Shown in pieces: positions 53,744 to 63,474 of a stretch of 64,000 nt of DNA (within the stretch, counting starts at the first letter, position 1; the number at the start of each line of letters is the position of its first letter). Source of the stretch: Rhizobium leguminosarum bv. trifolii WSM2297 (lineage in GTDB: Bacteria > Pseudomonadota > Alphaproteobacteria > Rhizobiales > Rhizobiaceae); contig NZ_JH719395.1 in NCBI RefSeq assembly GCF_000271845.1, positions 2,449,624 through 2,513,623 of the forward strand, in the 5' to 3' direction. The notes below the pieces were generated by a model that saw nothing but the letters and a program-made list of their open reading frames with translations, had not been told where the DNA came from and did no database searches. Position numbers and translations under genes: made by a program.

Positions 53744-54118
53744 TCAGGCCATGTAACTTGCATCGTCGTGATGCCTCGCCAGAAGCCTGTAAAGTTCTTT
53801 CAGGCTGTCCGCACTCGGACGTTCGGTGCTGTCATCGCCCGCCAGGCGCCAGACACGCTCGACATTGAGGTCCTGCGTGACCTGGGCAAGATCATCGTTC
53901 AGAGAGCGAATGGCGAGTGCCGATCGACGCAACCGCAAGGATGCTCTGATCAGCGCTGCAAACAGGATGACGATGAAGCCGACGACGCCGAGGACAAGGG
54001 CTGTGAACTGCCGGACGTCGAGAAGAGATAGATCGTTTCGGACAGTCGCCATAAAAAAAACGGCATTTTGAAATGCCATATGAAAACAGCTCATCAGATA
54101 GCTAAACCAATCTTGCAT
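53744..54118 (-). CDS. Small membrane protein in the exopolysaccharide cluster
   Basis: 124 residues. A hydrophobic span at about 40-58 (ALVLGVVGFIVILFAALI), then a coiled-coil-like stretch LRRSALAIRSLNDDLAQVTQDLNVE, and an acidic/basic tail. ATG 54118 is preceded by GGAGGGG, which favours it over three internal Met codons. No family recognised. It stands alone on the minus strand between plus-strand genes. Confidence 0.6.
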   Translation of the reverse strand: MQDWFSYLMSCFHMAFQNAVFFMATVRNDLSLLDVRQFTALVLGVVGFIVILFAALIRASLRLRRSALAIRSLNDDLAQVTQDLNVERVWRLAGDDSTERPSADSLKELYRLLARHHDDASYMA

Positions 54119-54323
54119 CGCGAGCGCCCCTCCAGAGCGGTATCTATCTTGGAGGATAGCTGGAAAGTCTAGCAGATACTGACAATATCCCCTGGTTCGA
54201 AACTATATTTGAGGTTGCATTACTCTACTGAATTGAACGCAAACCCCGCGATGGATCGCTGCCGGCGACCCGGCCCTTTAAACGCCGCCGCGGACATGAA
54301 AAAAGCCAACAGTGAGAGATAGA

Positions 54324-55397
54324 ATGAATAGAAGACGTTTCCTCGCCTCGATTCCGCTTGCCCTGTTGTATGCTAATGCTGGCGACGTCCTGGCACAGGT
54401 GCCTCCCGCCAGAGGGTTACGCGCCCTTGCCGACAGCAAGGCCTTCCGATTTGGATCGGCAATCGACCTGCAGAACATCAACGACCCAATCGCGTCCGGG
54501 ATCTATACCGACAACGTCAATTCGATAACGCCGCGAAACGAGCTGAAATGGAATGCGACGGAAAAGCGACCGGGTGTTTTCAGCTTCAAGAGTGCAGACC
54601 TTATGGTTGCATTTGCACGCAAAAACAACATGAGGGTTTATGGCCATACGCTGATCTGGTATCGCGTCCCGGAATGGGTCTCGGACATCGACGATGCCAA
54701 GACGATTCAGGCGGCGATGAACCGTCATATTAAACAGGTTGTCACTCGCTATAAGAACTCGATCGACGCTTGGGATGTGGTGAACGAGCCGTTGGAATAT
54801 GATGCGCCGGACATGCGGGACTGTGTTTTCCGTCGCCTTCTTGGCGACGACTATATTCGTATGAGCTTCGACATGGCGCACGAGGCCAATCCCGGGGCGA
54901 CGCTGGTGCTCAATGAAACGCATTTGGAGAAAAAATCCGACGTGTTCGAACAGAAGCGCGCGCGCATCTTGAAGATCGTCGAGGATCTCGTCGCCAAGAA
55001 GACGCCGATCGGCGCTGTCGGCCTGCAGTCGCATTTCCGCCCCGGCCTCGACCGGATTGATCCGGAGGGAATGGGCCGTTTCTGCGCAGCGCTGAAGGAT
55101 ATGGGTGTCGGCGTTTTCATCACCGAACTCGATGCGTCCTGCCACTTCCTGAAGCGCGACAAAGGCTTCACGCCGGCGTCATACGCCGATATTTTCAGCG
55201 ACGTGATCGCCGTGGCGGCCGAGCGTGGCGACTTGAAAGGCGTGACGGTATGGGGCATGTCGGAAAAATACGGCGAGCCCGACGAGAAGGGGGCCGGCCC
55301 CGACGCGGCGTGCACCAAGCGCGTTAATCTTTATGACGAAAGCAATACGCCGAGAAGTGCGGTTGATGGCATCCGACGAGCAATAGAGGCGATGTGA
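54324..55397 (+). CDS. pssW: GH10 family glycoside hydrolase (endo-xylanase-like), Tat-exported
   Basis: 357-residue GH10 enzyme. The start MNRRRFLASIPLALLY is a twin-arginine signal. Catalytic residues: acid/base Glu in WDVVNEPL near 150 and nucleophile Glu in ITELDAS near 272, with GHTLIWY and GLQSHF as further GH10 marks. The fold is complete. R. leguminosarum Pss-I is described as having a GH10 glycanase named PssW, and the gene order here fits; the name is offered on that basis. It probably trims or sets chain length of the exopolysaccharide rather than digesting plant xylan. Confidence 0.85.
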   Translation: MNRRRFLASIPLALLYANAGDVLAQVPPARGLRALADSKAFRFGSAIDLQNINDPIASGIYTDNVNSITPRNELKWNATEKRPGVFSFKSADLMVAFARKNNMRVYGHTLIWYRVPEWVSDIDDAKTIQAAMNRHIKQVVTRYKNSIDAWDVVNEPLEYDAPDMRDCVFRRLLGDDYIRMSFDMAHEANPGATLVLNETHLEKKSDVFEQKRARILKIVEDLVAKKTPIGAVGLQSHFRPGLDRIDPEGMGRFCAALKDMGVGVFITELDASCHFLKRDKGFTPASYADIFSDVIAVAAERGDLKGVTVWGMSEKYGEPDEKGAGPDAACTKRVNLYDESNTPRSAVDGIRRAIEAM

Positions 55398-55428
55398 TGC
55401 ACAAGACAACGGAGACATCGACAGATTC

Positions 55429-56580
55429 ATGAGAAAAGCCGTTATTTACGTGGAAAAATTTTTGCCTGCCAGCCAGGCATTTGTTCTCAACCAGGCGGTG
55501 GCATTTCGTTCTTTCGAAGCTGAAATTCTTGCCGGTTCGCGAATTTCTTCCGCCCACACCAAAAAATCCACTGTTCCGGTTCATGACATCCGTCGGTCTC
55601 CCGTTGCCCGGGCCGGTGAGCTGCTTTTGAAAATCCCGCAGATCGGTCTGCCCTTCCTCTTTCCGGCGATCGACAAAGCCGACCTCGTTCACGCCCATTT
55701 CGGCAAGAACGGTTATGTCATCGGTCCATTGGCGCGCGCTGCCGGCAAGCCGCTGGTCACGACGTTCCACGGCTTCGACGCCACCTATCGCGGCGATCCG
55801 AAAAAGCCGGGCGGCTTCAATCAGGTGCGCTTCTTCGCCAAGGGACGCAGTGAAATGGCCGGCTGGAACAGCTGGAATATTGCCGTTTCCGATTTCATCC
55901 GTGACCGGCTGCTGGCGCTCGGCTTTCGCGCCGACCGGGTCTTTCGCCATCATATCGGCATCGATCTCGATCTCTTCAAAATGGAGCCCCGTCCCCGAAA
56001 AAAGGGATTGGTGGTTTCAATTGCACGCTTCGTCGACTACAAGGGCCATCGATTCATGATCGACGCGCTGTCCCGCGTGGCGGCGACCGGCACGCCGGTC
56101 GAATTCGTCATGGTCGGCCAGGGTCCGTTGAAAGAGGAAATCGAAGCACTGGCGCGTCGTTCCTTGCCAAGCGTCACGATCCATGAAAATCTGTCGCAGA
56201 CTGAGATAAGGGATCTGCTCGCCAGTGCTGAGCTTTATCTCCACGGCAGCGTGACCCTCGACAATGGTCACGCCGAAGCTTTCGGCCTCGCCAATCTCGA
56301 GGCGGAAGCCGTCGGTACTCCGGTCGTCGCATTTCGCTCGGGAGGCGTGGGCGAAGCGATCGAAGAGGGGAAAACTGGTTATCTCGTGGAGGAGCGGGAT
56401 GTCGCAGGAATGGCGGAAGCGGTCGGAAGACTGCTCAACGACCAGGCTCTGTGGACAGCCTTCAGCGCGCGGGCACCGCTTCTGGTGGCCGAGCGCTTCG
56501 ACTTACGTCGTCAGACGGGGATGCTCGAGGACTATTACAGTTCCGTGCTAGACGAATTTTCCAGCCGGGGTAGGGCTTGA
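55429..56580 (+). CDS. Glycosyltransferase family 4
   Basis: 383-residue GT-B enzyme resembling ExoL/AmsK-type colanic-acid-like transferases. N-terminal domain has LVHAHFGKNGYVIGPLA and TTFHGFDAT; the nucleotide-sugar domain has VSIARFVDYKGHRFMIDAL and the EX7E-type AEAFGLANLEAEA motif near 282-294. It lies 31 bases after the GH10 gene and its stop overlaps the start of the acyltransferase, so it is part of one operon. Confidence 0.9.
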   Translation: MRKAVIYVEKFLPASQAFVLNQAVAFRSFEAEILAGSRISSAHTKKSTVPVHDIRRSPVARAGELLLKIPQIGLPFLFPAIDKADLVHAHFGKNGYVIGPLARAAGKPLVTTFHGFDATYRGDPKKPGGFNQVRFFAKGRSEMAGWNSWNIAVSDFIRDRLLALGFRADRVFRHHIGIDLDLFKMEPRPRKKGLVVSIARFVDYKGHRFMIDALSRVAATGTPVEFVMVGQGPLKEEIEALARRSLPSVTIHENLSQTEIRDLLASAELYLHGSVTLDNGHAEAFGLANLEAEAVGTPVVAFRSGGVGEAIEEGKTGYLVEERDVAGMAEAVGRLLNDQALWTAFSARAPLLVAERFDLRRQTGMLEDYYSSVLDEFSSRGRA

Positions 56581-57086
56581 TGGTGCAGACAGGAAAAAAA
56601 CCGAAGTGGGGACTGAACGTATTTCGGCCGCTGCGGAACGGAATTGTGACGGCCAAATGGCTTTATTATACAAAATTCTGGGGAATGGACATCGATCCGA
56701 CGGCCAGCTTTTCCTTAAGCGTGCGGTTCGACAAAACCAACCCGAAGGGATTGCATATCGGGGCGGAAACCTATGTCGCCTTTGAGGCGGCGATCCTGAC
56801 CCACGATCTCACGCGCGGGCTCTACCTTCACACGAGAATCGGCAAACGCTGCTTCATCGGCGCCCGCAGCATCATTCTGCCCGGCGTTGAAATCGGCGAC
56901 GAATGCGTCATCGGCTCCGGCTCGGTGGTGACCAAGAGCGTTCCGCCGCGCTCGCTTGTGGCGGGCAATCCGGCAAAGGTCATCCGCAGCAACATCGAGA
57001 TCATTTCACGTTACGGACGCATGGCACGCGAGGACGAGACGATCTCGCAGGTCGTCACGCATTTGCCGACTGGAGAAGCACGATGA
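56580..57086 (+). CDS. pssR: Hexapeptide-repeat acyltransferase (PssR-like)
   Basis: 168 residues from ATG 56580, overlapping the GT4 stop. Left-handed beta-helix repeats are seen in [19 protein letters not shown] and the series [32 protein letters not shown], ending [17 protein letters not shown], the usual LbH acetyltransferase tail. It probably O-acetylates the repeat unit of the exopolysaccharide. The name pssR is from position next to the pyruvyl transferase and Wzx genes, as in R. leguminosarum Pss-I. Confidence 0.82.
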   Translation: MVQTGKKPKWGLNVFRPLRNGIVTAKWLYYTKFWGMDIDPTASFSLSVRFDKTNPKGLHIGAETYVAFEAAILTHDLTRGLYLHTRIGKRCFIGARSIILPGVEIGDECVIGSGSVVTKSVPPRSLVAGNPAKVIRSNIEIISRYGRMAREDETISQVVTHLPTGEAR

Positions 57087-57985
57087 AGATGTTTGCCTAC
57101 CGCGGGAAACACGAGAATTTTGGCGACGAGCTGAACCATTGGCTTTGGGAGCGCCTGCTGCCCGGCTTCTTCGACGAGGACGAAGGGCAGCTCTTTCTCG
57201 GCATCGGTTCGATCCTCTACGACAATTTCGATCCGAATATGCAGAAGATCGTCTTCGGCTCAGGTTATGGCGGCTATACCAACCCGCCGAAGGTCGACGG
57301 CAACTGGACCTTCTATTTCGTGCGCGGAAAGAAGACCGCCGAAGTCCTCGGCATCGATCCGAGCTACGCCATCGGCGATTCGGGTATTCTGACGCGCAGC
57401 TGCTGGGATGCCAAAAGCATCGAGAAGCGCTATCCCGTCTCCTTCATGCCGCACTACGAAAGTGCCATGTACGGCAGTTGGGATAAGGTCTGCGATCTCG
57501 CCGGCATCCACTATATTGATCCTCGCTGGTCGGTGGAAAAGGTTCTGACCGAAATCAGCGCGTCGCATAAGGTCGTCTCCGAGGCGATGCATGGCTGCAT
57601 CATATCAGATGCGTTGCGCGTTCCATGGCGGGCGATCCGCCCGATCGCGCCGGGCAATCGCGCCAAGTGGTATGATTGGGCGAGTGCGCTCGATCTCGAG
57701 ATCGATTTCGACCCGATCGGCCCATCGAACCTCGTCGAAGCAGGCGCGTCGCTGGTGCGAAAAAACACATATCTGTTGAAGAACATCACGTTCCGTCATC
57801 GCCGCATCCGGCAGCTGACCGGCAACTATGTCTTCGGCTCGACGGTCAAGACGCTGCAGCGGGTGGCTGAAAAGCCGGGACAGCTCAGCTCCGACGAGTC
57901 GATCGCAAGAGCGCACGAGAAAATGCTGGCCCAGCTGGACCGGCTGAAGCAAGATTTTTCCAAGAAGGCGGTAAGCGCCCTCTAA
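57083..57985 (+). CDS. pssM: Polysaccharide pyruvyl transferase (PssM/ExoV-like)
   Basis: 300 residues; ATG 57083 overlaps the acyltransferase stop (ATGA). Short ExoV-type pyruvyl transferase: [20 protein letters not shown] at the start, LGIGSILYD, and the core [22 protein letters not shown] with the conserved SEAMHG motif. It adds ketal-linked pyruvate from PEP to a sugar of the repeat unit. The symbol is assigned by family and order. Confidence 0.85.
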   Translation: MKMFAYRGKHENFGDELNHWLWERLLPGFFDEDEGQLFLGIGSILYDNFDPNMQKIVFGSGYGGYTNPPKVDGNWTFYFVRGKKTAEVLGIDPSYAIGDSGILTRSCWDAKSIEKRYPVSFMPHYESAMYGSWDKVCDLAGIHYIDPRWSVEKVLTEISASHKVVSEAMHGCIISDALRVPWRAIRPIAPGNRAKWYDWASALDLEIDFDPIGPSNLVEAGASLVRKNTYLLKNITFRHRRIRQLTGNYVFGSTVKTLQRVAEKPGQLSSDESIARAHEKMLAQLDRLKQDFSKKAVSAL

Positions 57986-58136
57986 TGCAGCAAACCTGGT
58001 TCATGACGAGGCAAGAAGGCATGATGCTTTCCGATGCTACCAACACTCTCTGCTCCAAAAAGGGCAGGAAGCACTCTGGGTGGGCCCGGGGCTCGCTTGT
58101 ATGGTCGATATCGCAGACCACAGGAGCCGTTCGCCC

Positions 58137-59639
58137 ATGAGCAGTGTTACCGACCGACTGATTCAGGGCAGCATGTGGCTGAGCCTGTCCCGCGCCATCG
58201 TCAACGGGCTCTCGGCACTCAGCACCTTCGTGCTCGCCTGGTATCTCGTGCCGGCTGATTTCGGTCTCGTCGCCATTGCAACGACGATCCAGGTCATCCT
58301 GAGTTCGGTCACCGAACTCTCGCTCAATCAGGCGCTTATCCGCCATGAATCTCCAAGCGAAACGCACTTCAGCGCTGTCTGGACGTTGAGCGTGACGAGA
58401 AGCGCGATATTGGCGCTGCTGTTTGCCGCCGCGTCCTATCCGATCGCCGAGTTCTATAACGAGCCGCGGTTGACGAGCGTCATGCTTGCTCTGAGTTTCA
58501 GCCTGCTCCTGAGTGGTCTCGCCAATCCGCGCCGCGTCATGCTGCAGCGCGACCTGATCTTCTGGCAGGAATTCGTCCTGAATGTCTCGCAAAAGCTCGT
58601 CGGCTTCATCGTGACGGTGGCTATTGCTGCGATCTACCAGAGCTATTGGGCGCTCGTTATCGGCACGCTCGCCTATCAGGTGACCAACATCATCGTGTCC
58701 TACACCGTCTTGCCGTTCTGGCCGCGCATAACCTTCCGCCATGCCCGGGAACTGTTTTCCTTCTCGGTGTGGCTGACGGCCGGACAGATCGTCAACACGC
58801 TGAACTGGCGGATCGAGTATCTGCTGATCGGCAAGATGCTCGGCGCCACGCAGCTGGGTCATTATACCGTCGGCAATACGCTTTCGACGCTGCCGACGCG
58901 CGAGGCGACGGCGCCGTTGAACCAGACGATTTATCCGGGCTTTTCCAAGGTCCGCAACGACCCGGTCAGGCTCATCGCAGCCTATCAGCGCGCCCAGGCG
59001 CTTCTGGCTGCGGTGGCGCTTCCGGCAGGTATCGGCATGGCTGTTGTGGCTGATCCGATGATGCGGCTGGCCTTGGGAGAGAAGTGGGCTCCGGCGATCT
59101 TCATCGTCCAGGCACTCGCATCCGTCTTCGCCCTGCAGACGCTCGGTTCGCTCGTCCAGCCGCTGGGCATGGCGAAGGGCCATACCAAGATGCTGTTCAT
59201 CCGCGACACGCAGATGCTGGTGGTTCGCATTCCCATCATCATCGCCGGCCTGATGATGGCGGGGCTTCCGGGCGTCGTCTATGCGCGCGTGTTGACGGGT
59301 CTTATTTCCACTGTCGTCAACATGCTTCTCGTCAAGCGGCTGATCAATCTGCCGTTCCTCCAGCAGCTCGCGGCAAATTTCCGCGCGCTTGCCAGCGTCG
59401 CCCTGATGGCCGCCGGCGTCTGGGGATTGTCTCATGTCCTGAACGCCCCCACCGACAAGCCGGCGCTGGCTCTGCACCTCGCCATCCTCGTCGTCACCGG
59501 CGGCATTCTCTATATCGGCTCCAGCTTTGTCCTTTGGCTCGCAATGAAGAAGCCAAATGGCCCGGAAACCGAAGTTCAGCGTATCGCCGTCAAGTTCCTG
59601 TCAAAAGCCAAGCGTATTGCCGTTCCCAAGTCGGCGTAA
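58137..59639 (+). CDS. pssL: Wzx-type polysaccharide flippase (PssL-like)
   Basis: 500-residue PST/MATE-like lipid-linked oligosaccharide flippase with 12-14 hydrophobic spans (for example ALSTFVLAWYLVPADFGLVA near 25-45 and LEYLLIGKML-like RIEYLLIGKMLGATQLGHY near 225). ATG 58137 has AGGAG upstream; an upstream in-frame ATG at 58080 gives a polar extension. Together with the Wzx/Wzy logic of the cluster it would move the finished octasaccharide-type repeat across the inner membrane. Symbol by family and neighbours. Confidence 0.88.
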   Translation: MSSVTDRLIQGSMWLSLSRAIVNGLSALSTFVLAWYLVPADFGLVAIATTIQVILSSVTELSLNQALIRHESPSETHFSAVWTLSVTRSAILALLFAAASYPIAEFYNEPRLTSVMLALSFSLLLSGLANPRRVMLQRDLIFWQEFVLNVSQKLVGFIVTVAIAAIYQSYWALVIGTLAYQVTNIIVSYTVLPFWPRITFRHARELFSFSVWLTAGQIVNTLNWRIEYLLIGKMLGATQLGHYTVGNTLSTLPTREATAPLNQTIYPGFSKVRNDPVRLIAAYQRAQALLAAVALPAGIGMAVVADPMMRLALGEKWAPAIFIVQALASVFALQTLGSLVQPLGMAKGHTKMLFIRDTQMLVVRIPIIIAGLMMAGLPGVVYARVLTGLISTVVNMLLVKRLINLPFLQQLAANFRALASVALMAAGVWGLSHVLNAPTDKPALALHLAILVVTGGILYIGSSFVLWLAMKKPNGPETEVQRIAVKFLSKAKRIAVPKSA

Positions 59640-59670
59640 AGCTAAAACGAACATTAACAAGTGAGGCAGA

Positions 59671-60702
59671 ATGACCAGCCTATCCAGATCTGAGCTGATC
59701 GCAAAACTCAATGGCATGATCCATGATTGCCTGAAGGACTATGTCTCGCGCGACGAGCCGCTCGCCATTCTCGACTTCCCCGACATCCGCAATTGTGGCG
59801 ACTCGGCGATCTGGCTGGGCGAGATGGCCTATCTCCAGGATCGTTTCGGCAAGCGCCCGGACTATGTTTCCAGACTATACGACTTCTCCGCGGAAGAGCT
59901 AAAACGGCGAGTTCCCACAGGCCCGATCTTCATTCACGGCGGCGGCAACTTCGGCGATATTTGGGTTGCCCATCAGGATTTCCGCGAAGCGATCATGGAG
60001 CGTTTCCCCGATCGGCAGATCGTCCAGTTCCCGCAGTCGATCCACTACAGTTCGCCTGAGCGCATCGAGCAGTCCAAACGGGCAATCGGGCGCCACAAGA
60101 ATTTCGTGCTACTCGTGCGCGACGAAGAATCGAAGGAATTTTCCGAGAAACATTTCGACTGCACGGTGCGGTTATGCCCCGATATGGCTTTCGCCATCGG
60201 CGCGCTTCCGGAAAGGGCGACGCAAATTCCCGTCCTCGCCATGCTGCGGGAGGATGCGGAACGGGTCGGCGGCACCGATCGCCATATCCCCTCCGACATT
60301 CCTGTGGAAGACTGGATCACGGAATCAAAACGGAAGGTGGATATCGCCAAGAAGCTGGGAGTAGCTTCGGCCTATCTCGCATTGAAGCCGAGCGAAGTTG
60401 CCCTGCGCAGGCTGGACGCGGCTGCGCACAACCGCTTCGAACGCGGCATCAGCCAGATCTCGCGCGCCCGCGCCATCGTCACCGATCGCCTGCACGTCCA
60501 TATCTGCTCGGTGCTGCTTGGCCGTCCACATGCCGTGCTGGACAACAGCTACGGAAAGATCCGCCGCTTCATGAATGCGTTCTCCGGCGGCACGGATCTT
60601 TCGTACAAGGCAACCTCGCTCGAAGACGGGATCGAGTGGGCGCGTCACCAGGCGGCCAATCGGCGTATCGATAACAAAGAAGCTGTGAGCTTGCGGGCTT
60701 AA
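59671..60702 (+). CDS. pssK: Polysaccharide pyruvyl transferase (PssK-like)
   Basis: 343 residues of the longer pyruvyl-transferase type: ILDFPDIRNCGDSAIWLGE, IFIHGGGNFGDIW and VQFPQSIHY in the N-terminal half, RDEESKEF, and late VTDRLHVHICSVLLGRPHAVLDN, all characteristic. It is a second pyruvyl transferase beside PssM-like, as in R. leguminosarum, where two sugars carry pyruvate. It lies 31 bases after the flippase gene. Confidence 0.87.
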   Translation: MTSLSRSELIAKLNGMIHDCLKDYVSRDEPLAILDFPDIRNCGDSAIWLGEMAYLQDRFGKRPDYVSRLYDFSAEELKRRVPTGPIFIHGGGNFGDIWVAHQDFREAIMERFPDRQIVQFPQSIHYSSPERIEQSKRAIGRHKNFVLLVRDEESKEFSEKHFDCTVRLCPDMAFAIGALPERATQIPVLAMLREDAERVGGTDRHIPSDIPVEDWITESKRKVDIAKKLGVASAYLALKPSEVALRRLDAAAHNRFERGISQISRARAIVTDRLHVHICSVLLGRPHAVLDNSYGKIRRFMNAFSGGTDLSYKATSLEDGIEWARHQAANRRIDNKEAVSLRA

Positions 60703-60714
60703 GGGGGTTATTCG

Positions 60715-61536
60715 ATGCCACTTGTCACCTTCATTATCCCGGTCCGACATCAGGACAATGCCCGCGACTGGAGCAGGCTGAAGGCAAATCTCACCCAGAC
60801 CGTGGCCTCCATTTCCAATCAGACCAATGGAGATTGGCGCGGGATCATCGTGGCGAACGAAGGCGCCGACCTGCCTGATCTGCCGGAGAAGTTTTCCGCC
60901 GTGCGCGTGAATTTTCCGCCGAACGACCTGCATGAACTCGGAAAGGGCAGCAAGGAAGACTTCCTTGACGCCTTCCGGGCAGACAAGGGCCGGCGCGTCT
61001 TGAGTGGTATGTTGACCGCCGCCGATAGTCGCTTTTTCATGATTGTCGACGACGATGACTTCGTCAGCTCTCGAATCGTGCAGCACGTATCCGAAAATCG
61101 GGACGCGAACGGCTGGACGATCGACCATGGTTATATCTGGGACGATGGCGGCAATTTCCTGTTCGGCCATGATGATTTCAGCCATCTCTGCGGCACTTCG
61201 CTGATCATTCGTGCCGATCTCTACGAACTCCCCGGCCGCTTCGAGGATGCTTCGCTCGACTGGATCAAGTCGATGCTGGGCAGCCATGTCCGCATTGCGA
61301 CCATCCTGTCCCAACGTGGAGCGCCGCTGACGAAACTCCCCTTTCGCGGGGCGGTCTATCGGGTTGCCCATGGCGGATCACACAGTCAGGCACCGAGCCT
61401 GCTGCGGCAGTATTTCCTGAACCGCGGCGTGCTCACCAAACCGCGGCGGTGGTTGCGCAACCTTCGCAAGCTGAGGATACTCGGCGAAAATCACAGGCGC
61501 GAATTTTTCGGCAAAACACGGTCGAACCCCGCGTAA
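60715..61536 (+). CDS. GT-A glycosyltransferase of the exopolysaccharide cluster
   Basis: 273 residues. TFIIPVRHQDNARDWSRL opens a GT2-like fold; the metal-binding cluster is MIVDDDDFVS near 120; DASLDWIKSMLGS follows. Somewhat divergent from classical GT2, similar to rhizobial galactosyltransferase-like proteins. A ribosome site TTAAGGGGG lies before the ATG, 12 bases after the pyruvyl transferase stop. By order it could correspond to PssJ; that is inference. Confidence 0.82.
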   Translation: MPLVTFIIPVRHQDNARDWSRLKANLTQTVASISNQTNGDWRGIIVANEGADLPDLPEKFSAVRVNFPPNDLHELGKGSKEDFLDAFRADKGRRVLSGMLTAADSRFFMIVDDDDFVSSRIVQHVSENRDANGWTIDHGYIWDDGGNFLFGHDDFSHLCGTSLIIRADLYELPGRFEDASLDWIKSMLGSHVRIATILSQRGAPLTKLPFRGAVYRVAHGGSHSQAPSLLRQYFLNRGVLTKPRRWLRNLRKLRILGENHRREFFGKTRSNPA

Positions 61537-61620
61537 GGCGCCGATCCCGTTCAACCATCGCACAGGCAGACAAAATATGAGGCTTTTCGCCTTCGACTTC
61601 ACCAAGAGGGTTAATCACTG

Positions 61621-62565
61621 ATGTCGGATCTATTCGTCAGCGTGCTCTTTTCATCCTACAATGGCGCCAGCCGCCGGCTGCGCCATATGTTGGAATCCTT
61701 GGTGCGCCAGGACTTTCCCCATGACCGATGGGAACTGGTCGCTGTCGACAACAACAGCAATGACGACACGTTCGATCTTTTGACGTCGTATAGCGACAAG
61801 CTTCCGATCACCATCCTGCAACAGCGCAAGCCGGGAAAGTCAGGGGCGCTGAATTTGGCTCTGGATCGGGTCAAGGGAGATCTCGTCGTCTTTACTGACG
61901 ACGATATCCGCGCGGAACCGAATTGGCTGAAAGCAATCGTCGATTGCGCCGTCGCCCACCCGGGCTATGGCGTCTTCGGCGGCAGAATCGTCCCCGATTG
62001 GGAGAAAGAACCGAAAGGCCTCTTTATCAACTGGATTCCGATGGGATCGACATTTGCGATCGTCGACGAAACGCAAAGCGGGCCGTGTGACCCGACAAAG
62101 GTCTGGGGCCCGAACACGATCATTCGGCGAGAGCTGCTTGGAACAAGTGTGCGCTACCGGGAAGATATCGGACCTCTTCCGGGAAAGATGTTTGCCATGG
62201 GTGAAGATGCGGAAATCATCATTCGTCTGGCGGCAAATGGCGCCAAATCCTATCGGTGCGCCGAAGCCGTGGTTCATCACTGGATCCCTGCATCAAGCGT
62301 CACCGAGGATTGGGTGCAGAAACGCGGCGAGCGGCTTGGTTATGGCATGCCCGCACTCTTTCCCGACGAAGTGCCTGGAGGGGTAAGGCTAAGCGGAGTT
62401 CCACTTCCGACCTGGATCGAAAGCGCGCAATGGGGATTGCGGGCAGCCATGCTCTATCTCTTGCCGCAGTCGAAGAAGCGTTTTTGGGCGATCTGGAAAT
62501 ATTACTATATGCGTGGGTATCGCGCCGGAATTCGCCGATACGCGCCTCAGACGCTGGTGCGGTGA
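61621..62565 (+). CDS. Glycosyltransferase family 2
   Basis: 314-residue GT2 with FVSVLFSSYNGASRRLRHML, DXD as FTDDDIRAEPNWL near 82, GPNTIIRRELL and the base region GEDAEIIIRLA near 198. The C-terminus has a basic amphipathic helix (QSKKRFWAIWKYYYMRGYRAG) for membrane association. GAGGGTTAATC precedes the ATG. By position it may be the PssI-type enzyme (inference). Confidence 0.88.
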   Translation: MSDLFVSVLFSSYNGASRRLRHMLESLVRQDFPHDRWELVAVDNNSNDDTFDLLTSYSDKLPITILQQRKPGKSGALNLALDRVKGDLVVFTDDDIRAEPNWLKAIVDCAVAHPGYGVFGGRIVPDWEKEPKGLFINWIPMGSTFAIVDETQSGPCDPTKVWGPNTIIRRELLGTSVRYREDIGPLPGKMFAMGEDAEIIIRLAANGAKSYRCAEAVVHHWIPASSVTEDWVQKRGERLGYGMPALFPDEVPGGVRLSGVPLPTWIESAQWGLRAAMLYLLPQSKKRFWAIWKYYYMRGYRAGIRRYAPQTLVR

Positions 62566-62589
62566 TCGATTGGCCCAGGAGGCGGTAAT

Positions 62590-63474
62590 TTGAAACTTTC
62601 GGTGCTCATCAACAACTTCAACTACGGGCGCTTTTTGCGCCCATGCATCGACAGCGTTCTGTCGCAGGCCTACCCCGACTTTGAAGTGATCGTTGTCGAC
62701 GATGGCTCGACGGATGATTCCAGAGAGATCCTTGCTTCCTATGGCGAGCAGATCCTCTGCGTGTTGAAGGAAAATGGCGGTCAGGCCTCGAGCTTCAATG
62801 CAGGTTTTGCGGCCGCAAGCGGCGATATCCTCTTTCTCCTTGACGCTGACGATGCGTTTCTGCCGGGCAAACTGGCGCGGATTGCCGAGCTCTACGATCG
62901 CAACGAGATCGACTGGTGCTTCGATCGCATAACCACCAATGAAGGTGACCAACCTCCTGCGGAACTGCAAGTGACGCTGTTCGACAAGCGGGATACGCTC
63001 CGCAAGGGAGGCTTTCCCTCGCTTCCGGTTCCAACATCGGGCCTGAGCTTTCGCCGCAGCCTGCTGTCCCAGATATTGCCGATGACCGTCGCGACAGACG
63101 TCGTCCTCAGCGACAATTATATCAAGTTTGCCGCAGCCTTTCTCGGCCGCGGCGCCATCGTCGAAACACCGCTGACCTTCCAGCGCATTCATGCGTCGAA
63201 CCGCTATACTGGCACAAGCAGGGCAAAGACGCTGCGCCCGCGGATCATGATCGCGACAGGACTGGAACTGGCACGCCGATATGATGGGCTGCAGGCGCTC
63301 GGCAAGAGCCTGGTGGCCGGCGGCATTGCCGAGACGACATCGCTGCTGAAGCTCCGGAGCGAAGCGCGCAACACGGTCGCCGGCGGTCCGTTCGGCGATA
63401 CTGCCGCAACCGAGGTGGCCCTGATGGCGGCGCGCAAGCGTTTGGGAAATATGCTGCGGAGAGGACAGTCATGA
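62590..63474 (+). CDS. Glycosyltransferase family 2
   Basis: 294-residue GT2: KLSVLINNFNYGRFLRPCI, then FEVIVVDDGSTDDSREIL and DXD-type LLDADDAFLPGK near 83. The start is TTG 62590, five bases after AGGAGGCGG; no ATG is available. Its stop overlaps the next gene (ATGA). By position possibly PssH-like (inference). Confidence 0.88.
   Translation: MKLSVLINNFNYGRFLRPCIDSVLSQAYPDFEVIVVDDGSTDDSREILASYGEQILCVLKENGGQASSFNAGFAAASGDILFLLDADDAFLPGKLARIAELYDRNEIDWCFDRITTNEGDQPPAELQVTLFDKRDTLRKGGFPSLPVPTSGLSFRRSLLSQILPMTVATDVVLSDNYIKFAAAFLGRGAIVETPLTFQRIHASNRYTGTSRAKTLRPRIMIATGLELARRYDGLQALGKSLVAGGIAETTSLLKLRSEARNTVAGGPFGDTAATEVALMAARKRLGNMLRRGQS

Noticed and set aside
57885..59477. 530-codon open frame on the minus strand
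   Set aside because: It lies opposite the flippase and pyruvyl transferase genes and reads as a His/Arg/Gln-rich shadow; the plus-strand genes show clear family motifs.
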